A stretch of DNA of 64,000 nt. Source: Durusdinium trenchii (Eukaryota; Sar; Dinophyceae; Suessiales; Symbiodiniaceae). A model generated the notes under the pieces. That model saw only the letters and a program-made list of their open reading frames with translations. It was not told the DNA's origin and did no database searches. Both the position numbers and the translations under genes were made by a program. This document shows, piece after piece, positions 1 through 13,092 of this stretch. Within the stretch, counting starts at the first letter, position 1. Each line of letters opens with the position of its first letter. The stretch lies in assembly GCA_963970005.1 (NCBI GenBank), contig CAXAMN010001214.1, positions 417,201 through 481,200 on the forward strand, given 5' to 3'.

Positions 1-1850
1 AAGAGGTGGAGGGACACTGCAGCTGCGAAGGGTGGAGGTGCGTTTGCTTTGCGGACGAAACACGGAGGTGTTTTCAAGCGCCGACTCTGGAAAATGGGGG
101 GGGTCATTAATCCTGTATTGACATAAACATATAGTTACATACATAAACCATGAATGACGTCAGCAGCCGGCAGCGATGAAATTGAAAGGCTCCAGCCTGG
201 TGCCATCACCAAGTCTAGGTTGTCCCCTTTCATGGCAAGCTGTTCCTGGCAAAGCCTCAGGGTGAGTGGTGAATTCTCTTTCCCTGGTCAGGTATGCTGC
301 TAGTAAGGTGAACCAGACCACCCCTGGGTGACAACAAGAGCCTCTTCAGGAGACACGAAGGAGATTATCGTTTTGAACATCAAATCACCAATTTCTCAAC
401 CGTATGTGTTTCATGGTGTTTCAGCTTAGATGCACTTCAATGATCTAGTTCCTATAGTTCCTATTATCAATGCACTTTAACATCCACTTCTAAATGCCCA
501 AAAAGCGCTGCCAGCCCACGTGGCGGCTTTGGCAGGCGTCCAAAGCACCCAATCCCCTCACTCGCGCGCGCATGGTTCTTCCGTGTCCAGCAGCATAGGT
601 GGTCCAGGTGGCTGTCCCGGCACCTGCCTTAGCACCACAGCGAAGCGCCCCAAACAAGCACTGCGGCACTGGGAAGCACGAGCCGGAGTGGTTTTTCGGG
701 GTTTCGGGTCTAACCACATCTAACCACCAACATCCATGTGGATCCCAAATCAACCAAACCACGGAAACTCCTGGATGTTGAAACGTTTATATATGGACCT
801 TAAATGACCTCAACCTGGACCCTTGGAGAAACCAAAGGCCGCCCCTATGCCATATAAGCTCATTCCGTCCCTAACCATCCATCTAAGCTCCTGCCGACCG
901 GCCTCCGCCCGGACCGGCGCGCGCTCTCTCTCTCTCTCTCTCCCCGCCCGGACGTCCAGACGCGCCGGTCTCTCCAAGTCGCATGAGCTGGTTGAGCTGT
1001 GTGGCATTCAGACGCAGCACGTTCTGGTTCACCCTCCGGGCCACATTTGACAGGGGCCGTTGTGAACATGCGGGCCACAACTCGGGGACATGTGTGTGTT
1101 TAATCGTTTACGTCACGTTGCTTTTCTCTTCGATTTGTGCGGCACTGCCCCAACTTGGGGCAGGGTGAACACCCCTTCACGTGCAGCGTCTGATTGAAAC
1201 AGTGAAAGAAAGGTGAGGTGACTAATGTCACAAAGCTGGAAGCAATCAATCGTCTTTATTTATGAGACAACTCGACATCTTCCCCCCCCACATCTCACGC
1301 CGACCTACTTACCATAACTTCCATCCACCATAGGAACCTGGACGAACCTTTTCTCAGTTCTAAGCCACCCCAGAAACCTACGGAACCTGGCCGAACCTCC
1401 TCCAAAACCCGTTTTCCATCCGTTTTCGAAAACAACGACGCACCGTGAGCACCTCCTGGGAGACCGGAGCCTTGGTGGACTGAAACGCGAGTCGCGATGT
1501 GGCTACTGGGTGGAGATGGAATCTGGGTGGATGGGCACAGGGGGACCGGGTTGTTTCCCACTGAACATGAAGAGAATCGACAAGCAAACATGGTGAACCT
1601 ATAGCAGGGATTACGGGGGCTTCACCATGTGGGTTGCACACCATTTCACCAGGTGCCAAGGTCGACAGCACTTCTGGTGCGAAGACGGATGTGGCCGAAC
1701 CTCAAAGACCAGAGCATCGAACATGTCATGTCTACCCAGCGGATGGCGATCGGACGGGAAAGAGAATCCGGACCGGAAAAGACACACAATGTGGTGATCC
1801 CATGTGATCCCAGTTGAAAAAGTGGGGTGAATTTCTTCACCGGGTGCCAG
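1..1850. other. No supported gene
   Basis: Apart from the CT microsatellite and a CpG-rich patch at 880-970, I see nothing with coding bias plus splice sites. Confidence 0.5.
924..943 (+). repeat. CT dinucleotide microsatellite
   Basis: About nine CT units in a CpG-rich context. Confidence 0.9.
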
Positions 1851-1957
1851 GCTGTCAATATGTTGATGTTCGAGGCATCCAAAGAGCTTTCAACAAGCTG
1901 ATTGAAGTGGGTCCCTCCGTTGAAGGGAACATCCACAGCTGGAGTATGTTGCTGAAG
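1851..1957 (+). CDS. Candidate exon, possibly a pentatricopeptide-repeat fragment
   Basis: CGGGTGCCAG acceptor, 35 codons, donor AAG|GTAGTG. It reads DVRGIQRAFNKLIEVGPSVE and GNIHSWSMLLK. A helix followed by '..SWSMLLKA' resembles a PPR helix-turn-helix, a family that is abundant in dinoflagellates. One repeat only, so the assignment is tentative. Confidence 0.35.
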
Positions 1958-2580
1958 GTAGTGTTCTGAATGCCTTTTCACTATGGCAAAGGCAAAACCT
2001 ACTGATTTCTGTAAGGATAGTCCTGCCTTGTGGCTCCCCAATGGTCCTCTGATTCCAACGCCCTTTGCAAAGGAGAAACTGTGGCAACCGAGCCAACCAG
2101 TGTGGATGCTACTCTGATGTTGTGCTTTTGTCAAACCCAGCTGTTGATGGAGTCCCAGCTGTTGTGCGTTTGCCAAACTCTCCACCGAAAACCAGATGTT
2201 ATGTCCGAGAAAAAGCACCAAAACCGAAAAGACCAACCATGATGGATCACAAAAGGTCCTAAGTCTATAAGACTTCTGGGAATTGAAACCATTTCAGCCA
2301 TCCAAAGATATTTGTCTATAACTAATTCAGAGATGTATATTTCCAGTCATAGTAATAGGGATATATATATATATATATGGATATATGATATATAGCAGTG
2401 TTGAATGATTTACCATGGAAATTGTCAGATTCAGGCTATTGAAGGTCGATTCCAGTGTCCCTACTTTCTGACAAAAATAAGAACGTGTCTCACTACAACA
2501 ATAGAAATCAAACACCACATACCCAAACCGGAAAAAAAGTACCAAAAAAGCTTGTAACTCCTCCAACTACACCACTATAC

Positions 2581-2749
2581 CTCCCCTCTCCTCCAGTTCA
2601 CTTCCATCCCTCCCATCGCTGCCGAGCAGCTCCGCAGTGGACTTTCCGCTGATGGAGCTCATAGACCGCGTCCGATCGACCTCGCGCGCGGCGACCTCGG
2701 GGCTGCGCTCCTCGGGGCTGGTGGCACCCGAGTTGAGCGCCGGTAGCGC
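2581..2749 (-). CDS. Candidate CpG-rich exon: ALPALNSGATSPEERSPEVA
   Basis: A long C/T-rich tract (CCTCCTCACCCTCCTCGCCC...) ends in GCGCAG, then 56 open codons, then GTATAGTG. It continues VDRTRSMSSISGKSTAELLG. Serine-rich and charged, like a linker region. The other strand contains a stop in the best frame. Function unknown. Confidence 0.4.
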
Positions 2750-5034
2750 CTGCGCGAGCGCTCACGAGCGAAGGAGGGTGTGGAGGTGGGGCGAGGAGGG
2801 TGAGGAGGTGGAGGAGCTTTCTGAAAATGGTCAATATCTCCAAAATGAGGGCAAAAGGCAATGAGAACATGAGAAGATCTGCTATGATCTTAAGTGGTAG
2901 AAAGGTCATTTCTGCTCGGTCCAAACGAAGGTGTTCGGCCCAGTTCAACCGAGTTCCGGGCTCGTTGTGCGACCAATCCACCGAGTTCCAACCGATCAAT
3001 CGTCCAATGGTATACCGCCCCACCACAAACGGACCACTGTACAAAAGCATGTGTTGATTCGCACTGACCCCCTGTGGTTTTTGGGGTTCCATGATGTTCC
3101 ATGTTCATCTGCAGCGGAGCATCCAAAAAAAGGAGTCATGCAACAGAAAGGAATTATCCAATGCCATGTTGTATTTGATACCAACCTCAGTTCTTTCGAG
3201 GGGACAAGCCAAGTTCTAAATGTTTTCACCCCACCAGCAACACTATCCTTATGTCTTTTTCAGTAAGATCTGGCCAAGCAAACAAAACAACCATCTTGAT
3301 ATCTGTGGATTTCATCAACAATCATCAACTCAATATCCCAAAATCAACTCCCCTGTTTTGATGCTTGTTCCCACGAAGATACCATTGATCTATAGATTTT
3401 CCAAGGGGAACCGACCGACAGCGGCCTCGATTCACGGCCTCAACAGTGGCGGCCTCAGCACCGCGGCCCTCGGGCGGCTTCCTGTCCGTCTCTGATCTCG
3501 CCCTCGGCCGGGAATGGGGAATGGGGGTCCGTAGCGATTCGAGTTGATGCCAAGCCCAAGCACACGAATTATATATGTCTCCTAAAATGGTGTGATCATG
3601 TGTGATCTTATCCGTACAAAGTAGGTGTTTGACGGTGATTGATTCTTTATTGATGGTTAAGTTCTTCTTCCACCAGAGTGCTTGGATTGACCTCGCGCAC
3701 CTCGCGAGGTATATTAATCCTGCAGCAGCCGAAAACTTGCTGCTTTTGAGCTCAGTCTGTGGCGATCCAACTCATTGGTTTTAAGTTTTAAGCTTTGCAG
3801 CTTTGATTCTTTGGATCGTGTGCAGCGAGAGGCTATCGCGGTGCCATGAAAACTAAACTTATGTGCTTTGGAAAATAGGATGAAATAGGGGGGTTCTAAG
3901 ACATGCTGAAACTGCACACTAGAGCATTTCCTGCCTCAACACACGGTCAAATTGTCCTTAAACATCTTTGTATGTTGCTTCAACCACTGGTACAAGACTT
4001 CACAGGAATGTCAGTTGGGCAGCCGGGCAAAAAACATGATGCCCAAACCACGTACTTGAAGCGATGTCTTTAGTTTAATTTAGTTATGCTAAGTTCTTGA
4101 AGTCAAGGTTTAGTTCTATAGAATTTCAAGGTCAAGAGCCAGTCTCGCCCAAAACCATCATAACTGCTTCACTCTCATCTGACTTCGAGTGGAAGAACTC
4201 TGCCATGTGAGCATCGCTGCTCGGTTTTCCGAATCCGAATGTCCTGCGACCGAATGGCATCCTGCTCAACCGAGGCGTTACCCCGGTCGACCAGGACCCG
4301 ACTTCACAACACAGGTTTTTGAAGTGGCGTCGATTTAGGACTTGACCAAAAGCAGGTGGTGACCTGCTTGGATTGGCTTGTTTCGGGAAACATATTCACT
4401 AGAAAGGGATTGAACCATAGGGAAAATACACAATCACCTTAAGCAAAACCAAACCTGTTGAATGGTGCTGGTACTGGTTGCTTTTCACAGCATGAATAAA
4501 GACAATGGATAGCATCCTTCGACATGTCTTTGTACATCTATATAAATATGCCTAGATTCGGCCTAGATGCCTATCAAGAAATACGTATCAAATAGCATTG
4601 AACCAACCGAGCAAAAAACATGGTGTCGTGTCGACACTTATAACTCAAAGTACTCCATGTGACTGCCATAGGACTACCTACATTGGGGTCCATTGATCGG
4701 CAGTCCGCAGTCCTGGGGCTCTCGCCAGTCCGACTGCGCCCACCCATGTCGCTGGGCACCCGAACTCCTCCTCCGATTCAGGTCTTTGCCTCAAGGAACG
4801 AGACGAACGAAACACCCCCAAAGGGCGGGATTGTTCACAAACCAGGAGAGAAGAGATGAAGAAGTGCACATCATATCCAGAAAAGAAGTGTTCGCTGGAA
4901 GATTGCATTCTGAATTCTATCTTCCGATTTGGGAAGTTTCTGATCCAAGAGCCACAGCTGACATCGCCTCTGAAGCGGCTGGTAGTTGAATCGTTGAGAA
5001 TGCACCGGAAATCATTGAAATATGTTGCTTGAAA
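2750..5034. other. No supported gene; one CpG-rich patch
   Basis: A patch at 3420-3520 is open on both strands (plus: AASIHGLNSGGLSTAALGRL). A partial F1 element lies at 4644. Otherwise featureless. Confidence 0.4.
4644..4718. mobile_element. F1 foldback element, partial
   Basis: TACTCCATGTGACTGCCATA then ACATTGGGGTCCATTGATCG and GCAGTCCGCAGTCCTGG. Half of the element is recognisable. Confidence 0.5.
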
Positions 5035-5225
5035 CTAGAACCCCCTCCTCCAGCCAAATCTGTCAGAGAACACCTTGTTCAGTGTCATCCGTGTTCTTTC
5101 GTTGAACCCATTGGCGCTAACCCGAGCCAGCGCTAACCCGCTCTCAGAGTTGAAATCCGTTCGCGCCTCAACTTCTCCAGTTGGCCTCTCACCGTCGACC
5201 AATTCGAGAAGTGCAAAGAAAAGGA
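5035..5225 (-). CDS. Candidate terminal exon: FFALLELVDGERPTGEVEAR
   Basis: Starts after AAATCCAAG, 62 codons open, then TAG at 5035-5037. It reads FFALLELVDGERPTGEVEAR and LALARVSANGFNERTRMTLN. The acceptor is weak; a GTGAG inside could be a donor instead. Function unknown. Confidence 0.35.
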
Positions 5226-6333
5226 CTTGGATTTCAGGTGGTGTTTTTGGTTGCGTGTTCTTTTCCCTGGTGGGGAGGGCTTAAGTTGGTTTTGGTGCTT
5301 TTCATGGTTTGGGCGCGCGCCTCTTTGTTTTTGTTCGTGTGTGCAGGCAGGCAAGCGGAGATGGGAGATAGATCGGTTCGATCGATCGATGGTCCAGAAA
5401 CCGGTTCATTTGAGTCCCACACAACTGGACTCAGAAACGACGAGTGGACTCATGCATGAGAGGTCATCTGCAAGCAATGGATGTAGAGGAGACCTGTTGG
5501 AGGGTCCTGGTCGTTTGGTTCTTTGGGGGGTCTCTTACCATCTCTCCAACCTGCTCAGATCCTCCTGATCCTCCTGCCCCACTGCACTCGCACCTGCAGG
5601 ACTAATTGGTGGCACCAGCCCCACTTGCTTGCGAACTGCGCGAAAGGCGAGCCGGTGCTTCACTCGCGGGCAGTTCACTGGGTGGGGAATCCTTTAAATA
5701 CCTTCCAATATGCATAGAAATGATGTCCAGTAGAGGGAACACACGGCATTTCTTTGCCACACACATGGCTTTCTTTTTCTGCTCGAGGTACCTTTCTGGA
5801 GCAGTTCGTTGAGGCTGATGCCTTTGACCGTTCTCCTACAGCGCCCAAGCAAAGTGCGTGGAACCAGATTGGGGGTGCAAACTATCCTGCAGTGGGGCAC
5901 TCAGCAATGCCAGCTCTTCCATTCCAATCGGTGAAAACTAACACTCTGATCGAACACATTACATGGCAGCGCAGTGGTATGGGCTCTCCAAAGACACGTT
6001 CCTGTATAAATTACACAACATGGGAGTCGGAGTGTCACACATTGGCCAATTGGCCAACTCAACCTACGGAACGTGAGAACACAAGCTTAGCAACCGGGAG
6101 CGGTAAGATCTCATGATGCCTGGAAAAGCTCGACATGCAGTTTCGTCTGGTTTCACCAATAAACCCTAGTAGCTTCTTGCTCCATGCAATGTCGTTTGGG
6201 TTCACCAATAAGCCCTATATAGTAGCTTCTTGCTCCTCGTAATAAGGCCAGGAGCCCCAGGCTCTAGTAGCTGTTTGGGTTCACCAATAAACTGGGCAAC
6301 ATGTCCCCAGACCTTGGGCTTTTCCACTTACAC
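5226..6333 (+). other. Mostly featureless; one weak open segment
   Basis: An open frame at 5785-5960 (LEQFVEADAFDRSPTAPKQS) is protein-like but lacks clear splice sites. Confidence 0.3.
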
Positions 6334-6411
6334 CCATCCCCCGAGGATCCGCACGCTTATCTCCACGCTGAACTCCACGGCCCTGGTGGATGGTTTGGAC
6401 GGTGAACTCTT
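6334..6411 (-). CDS. Candidate exon: RAVEFSVEISVRILGGW
   Basis: Acceptor TTTCACTGGTTTGTCAG, 26 codons, donor GTGTAAGTGG. It reads KSSPSKPSTRAVEFSVEISV and RILGGW. Both splice sites look good and the peptide is protein-like, but no family is recognised and no neighbours could be joined. Confidence 0.35.
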
Positions 6412-7168
6412 CTGACAAACCAGTGAAAGGGTGGCTTATACAGGTCAAACATCTGCACCAAGGAACATTGTGATTTGAAAGCTGCTGAAGCACTTTCAGT
6501 TTGGTCAAACCTGTCCGGACACGCCAAAGGCGCGCACCCTCTGCTCTCAAGGTATACGTCCTGCCACCTTTCTGTAAGCACATGCAAGCACCTGAATAGA
6601 ACACTCCCCCCCCGGATTTCACACTGTTTTCGCCAGCGCGTCTCCAGACCCCATAGAACCCTACTACTTCACCTACCTACACCGCAGCTCTTGGACTGTC
6701 CAACACCGAGCTGCCACCATCCACCATCCACGGCTGGATCACGCGGACCGATCGACCTGTGAAAACCTCCACTCCCGAAACCTCACCATGTGGCCACTCC
6801 AGAAATGACCGAACTCCGAAGGACAATCCGACCAGTTTTTGGGACCAATTCGCCTCGAACATCCATCGTTCCTCCCACACCCCACACCCCAAGAGCGGCG
6901 TGGAGCGGCGTGGAGCGCAGAGACCACCGCGTTTGACGGGTCGTCAGCGAGCAACGGGTCAGTACTGCATCCGTTTCATGAGGTCGATCGCTCCGTACGT
7001 ACTGAATCCTATAGAGTCGTTCCAATTCCGTGCTAACTCCCAAAGCAGAAAACGACCTGCATGGTAGATATGTTTTAATAAACACACACATGGTGGGTGG
7101 TTACTGATAAATAAAAAATTGAACTTGAGGATTCCGAGAATAAAAAAGAAAAGTGTTATAACATGTAC

Positions 7169-7271
7169 TACCAGGACCTTCCCAGTGACCGAACTTGAGA
7201 TCCCAGTGTCTGAGGTAAGGTCACTGACTTACCAATCCTGAAAGAGGTCACGAGTGGAAGGTCCTGGAGTA
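7169..7271. mobile_element. MITE-like element with TACCAGGACC termini
   Basis: TACCAGGACCTTCCCAGTGA at the left and GTGGAAGGTCCTGGAGTA at the right; interior unrelated to the other copies. Confidence 0.5.
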
Positions 7272-7307
7272 CTCTTCTCCACTCTGGACCTCCCCGTTCT
7301 TCCCCAG

Positions 7308-7378
7308 TGGGTTTGCGCCCGCCTGCGGAGAGCAGCTCTCGGAGCGTTCGGACCTCGGTGTCGGTCACGTCACCGAAG
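7308..7378 (+). CDS. Candidate plus-strand exon with near-ideal splice sites
   Basis: A pyrimidine tract ending TTCTTCCCCAG is followed by 71 bp and CCGAAG|GTGAGTCG. All three plus frames are open; GFAPACGEQLSERSDLGVGH is one. The minus strand is also open here (GDVTDTEVRTLRELLSAGG) but has no acceptor. It abuts a MITE-like element (7169-7271). Confidence 0.35.
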
Positions 7379-7859
7379 GTGAGTCGTTCGGTCAGTCGAC
7401 CCGAGAACCGAAGGAGTGTTTAGACACGTCGACCCAGAAAAACACCGAAAACACAGGAATGAGTGGTGTCGTGGGCGCCCAGTTCTGAAGAAGTGACACA
7501 GCAAGACTCAATGGATATACGGATTGGGCGCCCTTTTTTTTTCAGAGCCACCTAGTACAGAGTTTTAGCAGTGGTTCTTTTGCTGGTCTTTGGCGGTCTC
7601 CCTATTTTAGTACAGTGCCCATTTTGGGGAGAGCTTTGCGCAACTGTTGCCGGACACAGGATGGACATAAACTCTTTTATATCGCATCTTCCAAGAGGAA
7701 AGATAACGTTTAAACCCCTCTTGATCCATCCACATGCACGTCCAAACTCCCCACACCAAAGGTCACCCCTCCAAAAAGCCTCTGAGCTCCTGCCCCCAAA
7801 CTCCTCGATGCGCCGGCCTCTTCACCCCTGGTCCTTCATGGTCGCCCTGGCCCTGTTAC

Positions 7860-7951
7860 CCTCGATCCGAGACGATCCGATCGGGCCCGGGGCCGCGTCG
7901 TTCCGCCGAGGGGCGGCGAGGTGCCCGGAAGTTCGCCGCCCGAGTCGGCAC
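7860..7951 (-). CDS. Candidate CpG-rich exon
   Basis: A pyrimidine-rich run CCGACCGTCCGCCTCAG precedes an open 92-bp segment ending at GTAACAGG. It reads ADSGGELPGTSPPLGGTTRP. Splice signals are good, but the sequence is low-complexity and the function unknown. Confidence 0.3.
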
Positions 7952-10295
7952 CTGAGGCGGACGGTCGGAGGTCGGTGGTCGGAGGTCGGAGGTTGAGGTG
8001 TTCCCCAAAAATGGAAGGATGAGGACGAACAGATGAGGACGAACCTTGGGGAGGTTGAGGGTATAGGATCAATGCATGTGAAGGCAACAGGGAGAACATA
8101 GTTGGATCATGTTTGATCTTTTGATTGGTGATGCAGTGATGCATGAATTCAGGAACTGGCTAATGGTCTCATCTTGCTGGACCGTTCGAGCTGGTGAATG
8201 GGTCTGGTCTGTATATAGTCATGGTCCCACGATTGCTCAAATCCATCTGTTCAAGCTCTGGAAGAAGCACCTGCAGTTTGGGCCCAGTGTTGATCTCACT
8301 TAAAAGGAGGGCCTCGGCCTCAGCCTTACATATATATATATACACACTTACCCACCCCGCTACAGTCTTGGGTCTTTTTCACAATAATTTTATTTTCTAT
8401 TATCGGACTTCACTGCTTCTCTGTCTCTGTTCCCTCCCCCTGCCAATGTCGAACCAAAAGGGCTCCGACTGGAAATGCCGGTCACAAGACAGTGCTGTCT
8501 TGACAGCTGGGTTAAACCACACTGCTCCGTCTTGAATTGTTTGCGTTGCATCAGAACTCCGAACACCATGTTGTCTGGTGCCAAGACTCATCTACAAACG
8601 GTCAAACGTATTTTCCACAATGAAGTTTAAATACGTTACGATGAATGTTTCTATTGAGCCCTAACGATGTTACTTCTCATACTAACAACATCTAACAACT
8701 AACGTTTCTATTTTTGTTTCCAGGTGTATATATAGAGGGGATAGGTATCCCAAACGTACTACAATGAACTTAAACGTATTTCTACCAGTGTCTGTTCATG
8801 TGTGGCTTCTGGGATGCAGTACACACAAAGAATTGATGGCACAAATGGATGAGCAAAGTGTTTGTGTTCGTTCCTCCTAGAAGGTAGGCATTTCACATGT
8901 TTCAGTTCAATAAAACAATACTATATAATGTTGTATTCCATTATACAGTATACTTTAATAAAGGGTGTTGTAAATGAAAAAGGCAAACCCTTCGATTTGG
9001 AAAGCCTTTCAATTTTTGATACGAGCTTAATGATTGATTTTATGTCGAATTGTCCCAGGCAAACTTTGTCGGCGTGTGTTTATTCAATCGGTGAAAGGGC
9101 TTCTTGCGAATTTCATGGCTAGCGGCTAGCTCGCTAGAAATATACAACGATGCTTGCAAGCTGGGGTGACCTTAAGCGCCTCTATGAACCAAAGCTAGCA
9201 GACTGCTACAAATCGTTGGATCAAACAGCTCGAACGACCTGGTCCATGGTTCTGAAGCCGAGACGTCCGCGCTGCTTGTTTGAACGAAGCAGAATTAATA
9301 GTTCCGGCAGATGTTCGGGACCCAATTCACCATTTGTTCACCTCAGTAGTTCATGTTGTTTAAGACTATTCCTGAAGCGGGTTTTCGGGTTTAGGGTTGG
9401 GTCCGAACCGAACAGCGACAAGGTCCACGAAACCCATCCGACGTTTCTCCCGGCCTTCTCCGTGGGGCGAAGCAGTGGTGGGCGGACTTGGCGGTCGAAA
9501 CGGATGCGGAAACTGTTCTTTTTTTTTTGTGAGGATGATTTTGCTGGACATCAAACAAAAAAACAGGGGATTGAGATGGTTTGAGATATTGAAACCTTCC
9601 CCATAGATGACTGGAAAAGACACGTGGTTTGGAAGTGATCTTTGATGTTCTTTGATGTTCTTTTGTTTATTGTTTTTCCCTGCTTACGTTTTTCTGAGGA
9701 TTTTCAGATCCCGCTTGCTCGTCTCTCGGACACTTTCATCCAGGTAGGTACCTAAAACGATTGACCCTTTGCATAGATCAAGGATGATCAAGGTGTAATT
9801 CCCCAAACTGACATTGTGTAATTCTATATCTTAAATTTTGACAAGAACTGCGTCATGATTAGGCTCATGACCCATCTCAACTGTGGTCATAACATGTGAA
9901 CTATTGGTCATGCCGGAGTCTTCATCCGTTCAGGTCAAATGCAAGCACTGAATCTTTAATAAAAGACCTCCACTGTTGGCAACGAATCTCCCTGGACTGA
10001 CTCAAAGTTGCACTCCCCCAAAAAATAACATCTGATCAACTCTGTCCTCCAGAGCCCTCCTCAGGCAACGACCTTGAGTCGAAGTCAGCTTTGACATTGA
10101 AATAGTCGCCTGAGAAAGGACGCTCACAAAGTCCAAGTCCGAAGGTCGTCATGGTGGGCTGGGAGAGATTTGCAGTGATGTTGCGGATGGGAAAACAACC
10201 TCAGAGAATGTTACTTCAGAATATATGACAGAACCTCAATTACTTTACTTCGATTGTTCCCCCCCATGACATGTCAATATTTGTCTTCATGACAT
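7952..10295. other. No supported gene; one CpG-rich patch
   Basis: The patch at 9397-9515 is open on both strands (minus: RNVGWVSWTLSLFGSDPTLN). The rest shows only AT microsatellites. Confidence 0.35.
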
Positions 10296-10795
10296 GGTGA
10301 GGAGCATGTTGCCATGGTCGTGAGTTTTGTGGTTCTCGATTTGCTTGTGGGTCCTCGAGTTGTGTGCTGTGGTTGTGGGTTGTGGTTGAGTGTTGTGGTT
10401 GTGTGTTGTGGTTGTGTGTGTTGTGGTTGTGTGCTGTGGCTGTGCGCTGTGGATGTGTCTTTCTGGTTGTGTGTTGTGGCTGTGTTTATGATTGAGTGTT
10501 TGTGATTGCGTCTGTGGTTGTGTTTGTGATTGTGTGTTTGTCGTTGTGTTTGTGGTTGTATGTTTGTGGTTGCATGTTTGTGGTTGTCTGTTTGTGATTG
10601 CGTGTTTGTGGCTGTGCTTGTGATTGTGTGTTTGTGATTGTGTTTGTGCTTGTGGCTGTGTGTTTGTGATTGTGTGCTTGTGGTTGTGTTTGTGGTTGCG
10701 TGTTTGTGATTGTGCTTTTGTGGATGTGTTTGTGGTTATGTGGTTGTGCTTGTGGTCGTGCTTGTGTGTTTGTGGTTGTGTGTTGGTTGAGGTCC
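10296..10795 (+). repeat. Degenerate TG-rich minisatellite
   Basis: About 500 bp made of variants of TTGTGGTTGTGTGTTTGTGA. On the other strand this gives a spurious His/Asn/Lys/Thr/Gln-rich frame. Confidence 0.9.
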
Positions 10796-10804
10796 GGCAG
10801 CGCC

Positions 10805-10865
10805 CGGTACGCTGGGGAGCTGGCGGTTGAGGTCCCGCGGGGAACGCTGCCAACCGGAACTCGCG
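10805..10865 (+). CDS. Candidate CpG-rich exon next to the TG tract
   Basis: After GGTCCGGCAG an open frame ARYAGELAVEVPRGTLPTGT runs to a GTAGAGG donor. The minus strand is also open. Low certainty. Confidence 0.25.
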
Positions 10866-11377
10866 GTAGAGGACGAGGCGGAGGACGAGGCGGAGGAGGA
10901 GGACGGCAGATGAAATAAAATCTAACAACCCTCACCTGACAGGTGGGGAAAACCACATCATTTGGGCTCGTGGTGACCTGCGGTGACCTGTGGTGACCCA
11001 CACCGTGTGATGGTCAGTCATCTGAACATTGACGTCAACAAACCGGGGTTCGCTTGAGTCAGGGTTACCTGTTAACCTTGAGCCCTGTGACTAGCTCAAC
11101 CCCACCATCCAGTACTACGATGATAACACCAAAGCTAAGAGTTCGGGCCCGAAACACAAATCCCGATTACGCAAAGAGTTCTCCGCCACTAAGAAAACAC
11201 CTTCAGAACTAAAAAGGACCCCAAAAGGCTGCTACCTGCTCGATAAATCTCGATAACATGTGTACCGCAGCACTCGAAAAAAACCTAAAATAAAACTGCA
11301 CCCAGCATGTTCCGATGATGTTGGGGCGCCTTTTCCCACCAAAAAACGGTTCAGCGCCTGGAAACTGCTCCTTAAAC

Positions 11378-11509
11378 TCTGTCTCCCGCGATTTTCTCCT
11401 CGATGGAGACATCGCCTCCACCAGTGAATTGGACCGGGATGGCTGGATCGGGGATGGCGGTTTCGCACGTCGACGGATTCGCGGATCGATGCCACTTTAG
11501 GCGGTCCAT
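11378..11509 (-). CDS. Candidate exon: MDRLKWHRSANPSTCETAIP
   Basis: Open frame from ATG at 11509 (44 codons) to a GTTTAAG donor. It continues DPAIPVQFTGGGDVSIEEKI. The frame is well balanced and CpG-rich while the plus-strand frames are less convincing. It could be a first exon, or a late gene A exon starting at an AG just inside. Function unknown. Confidence 0.35.
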
Positions 11510-12909
11510 GCGTAACTATGGCCGCATTTCAACCTTTGTCGAGCCGGTAGCAAAGGCTAACTGTGGAGAGATTTGGATGAAATGAATCTCTGACCACCAC
11601 ATCCTGGCTTTAGAATGCTTTAGACTCTATATATAGATCTGACTTTTAAATTTTAGATCAAACTGGTCGTGCTGTGCTCCAGATTGGGTCGTCATTCACT
11701 TTCAATCCTGGCATGGATCTCTCAATCGATCGCTCCACTGATACCTAGTCACTGCCTTCGCAAGTGACCAGCACAGTGGTGCGGTGGCTAAAAGCAAATC
11801 TCGGCAGCTTCTGTTGCGGAAGAATGGCACGACCTGGTGACCTGATCGGTATTCTCATCGAGAATTCTCGCCGATCAGACGTGCCACAAACTTACAGAAC
11901 CCAATCTAATTCGGAAGACTAGACAAAACGTCTGTCCGATTGCAGTGAAGTGGCGGTGCTGGGTGGTCCGCCATCGGTTCTGCAGGCAAGTTTGCCCCAT
12001 GACCATCGACGATGGTCAATCTGTCAGTCTGATATCTTGTTCATGCCAATACACGGTTAGATCACGTGGGTCTTCTGGGTCTTCGGAGTCTTCCATGACT
12101 TCACATGTCACCAAACACATATAGGGTTTGGTTCGGGCCCGGAACCCTGCGAAGGTGTCGAGTCTGACCCCTGCCACGGAGGGCCCAAGGATTCTGAGGG
12201 CTTAAAAAGATCGACTGCCCCGTCCTTGAACCACCTGCTTGGCTTAAGCAAGAACCAGCATGCATCACTGTCAAAACAGTCAGTCAATTTGGGAGATATT
12301 GAACCAAAGGATCGGGCGACACCGTATTTGCCTGGGCAAAGCTTTTGGAAGAATAACCTGCATGCTGAATCGAGGAGGATCAGGGTGCAAATGCCAGGCG
12401 ATGCCTTGCACCGGCAGCCCGGTAGCAAAAGCATAGCTCACAATTCCTCCTTCACCAAGGCTCTCTCTTCGAATGGTCCAAAGATTGTCTCCTGTACGCG
12501 GCTGGTGTGGCTAGTGGCTTGGCTCGTCGTTCTTTGGAGAGACCTCTTGGTGGCTTGCGCCGCTGCATGGCTCGACAGAAGTCCAAGCTGGACTGCGAAA
12601 ATTGAGCGCCTTCATCCCGACATCATGTTAACTTCAATATATAAATTGACCAAATAATTCTGGACCCTGAGTTTCAGCTGCTTCCAAGCCTTGATTCTGG
12701 ATGTTCAGCTCCTCCAACCCTGATTGTAGATTGTCAGCGTTATTTTTTGATTTCTTATTTGTGCATTGCCATTTGTAACCTGAAGTCAACTCACAAAGAC
12801 TACCCCTCGCAAGCAGCCCAAACCTCCAAACACTCCAGACCTCAAATAATACTACTACAGTAAACAAACCCTGGCTGGTTCTTTTGGTGGTTTCCGTTGC
12901 AATTTCTCT
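11510..12909. other. No supported gene
   Basis: One plus-strand segment at 12494-12602 (ASGLARRSLERPLGGLRRCM) is weakly coding-like; no clear splice sites. Confidence 0.35.
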
Positions 12910-13092
12910 AGAATTCATGTTCTTTACTTTTCTTTTCCTTTAATGTCCTTTTCTTTCCTTCTATTTTCCTTGCATGTCCTTTTCTTTAATTGTCCTTTCA
13001 TCTCATTTCCTTTCATTATCCCTTCATTCCTGTTCTTTTCCTTTCATGTTCAATTCATGTCCTGTTCGTTCCTTTCATTTTCCCTTTTTCAC
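12910..13092 (+). repeat. Polypyrimidine low-complexity tract
   Basis: Variants of CCTTTTCTTTCCTTTCATGT over 180 bp, with almost no purine runs on this strand. Confidence 0.85.

Noticed and set aside
10287..10928. 213-codon minus-strand frame rich in His, Asn, Lys, Thr and Gln
   Set aside because: It is the translation of a TG-rich minisatellite.
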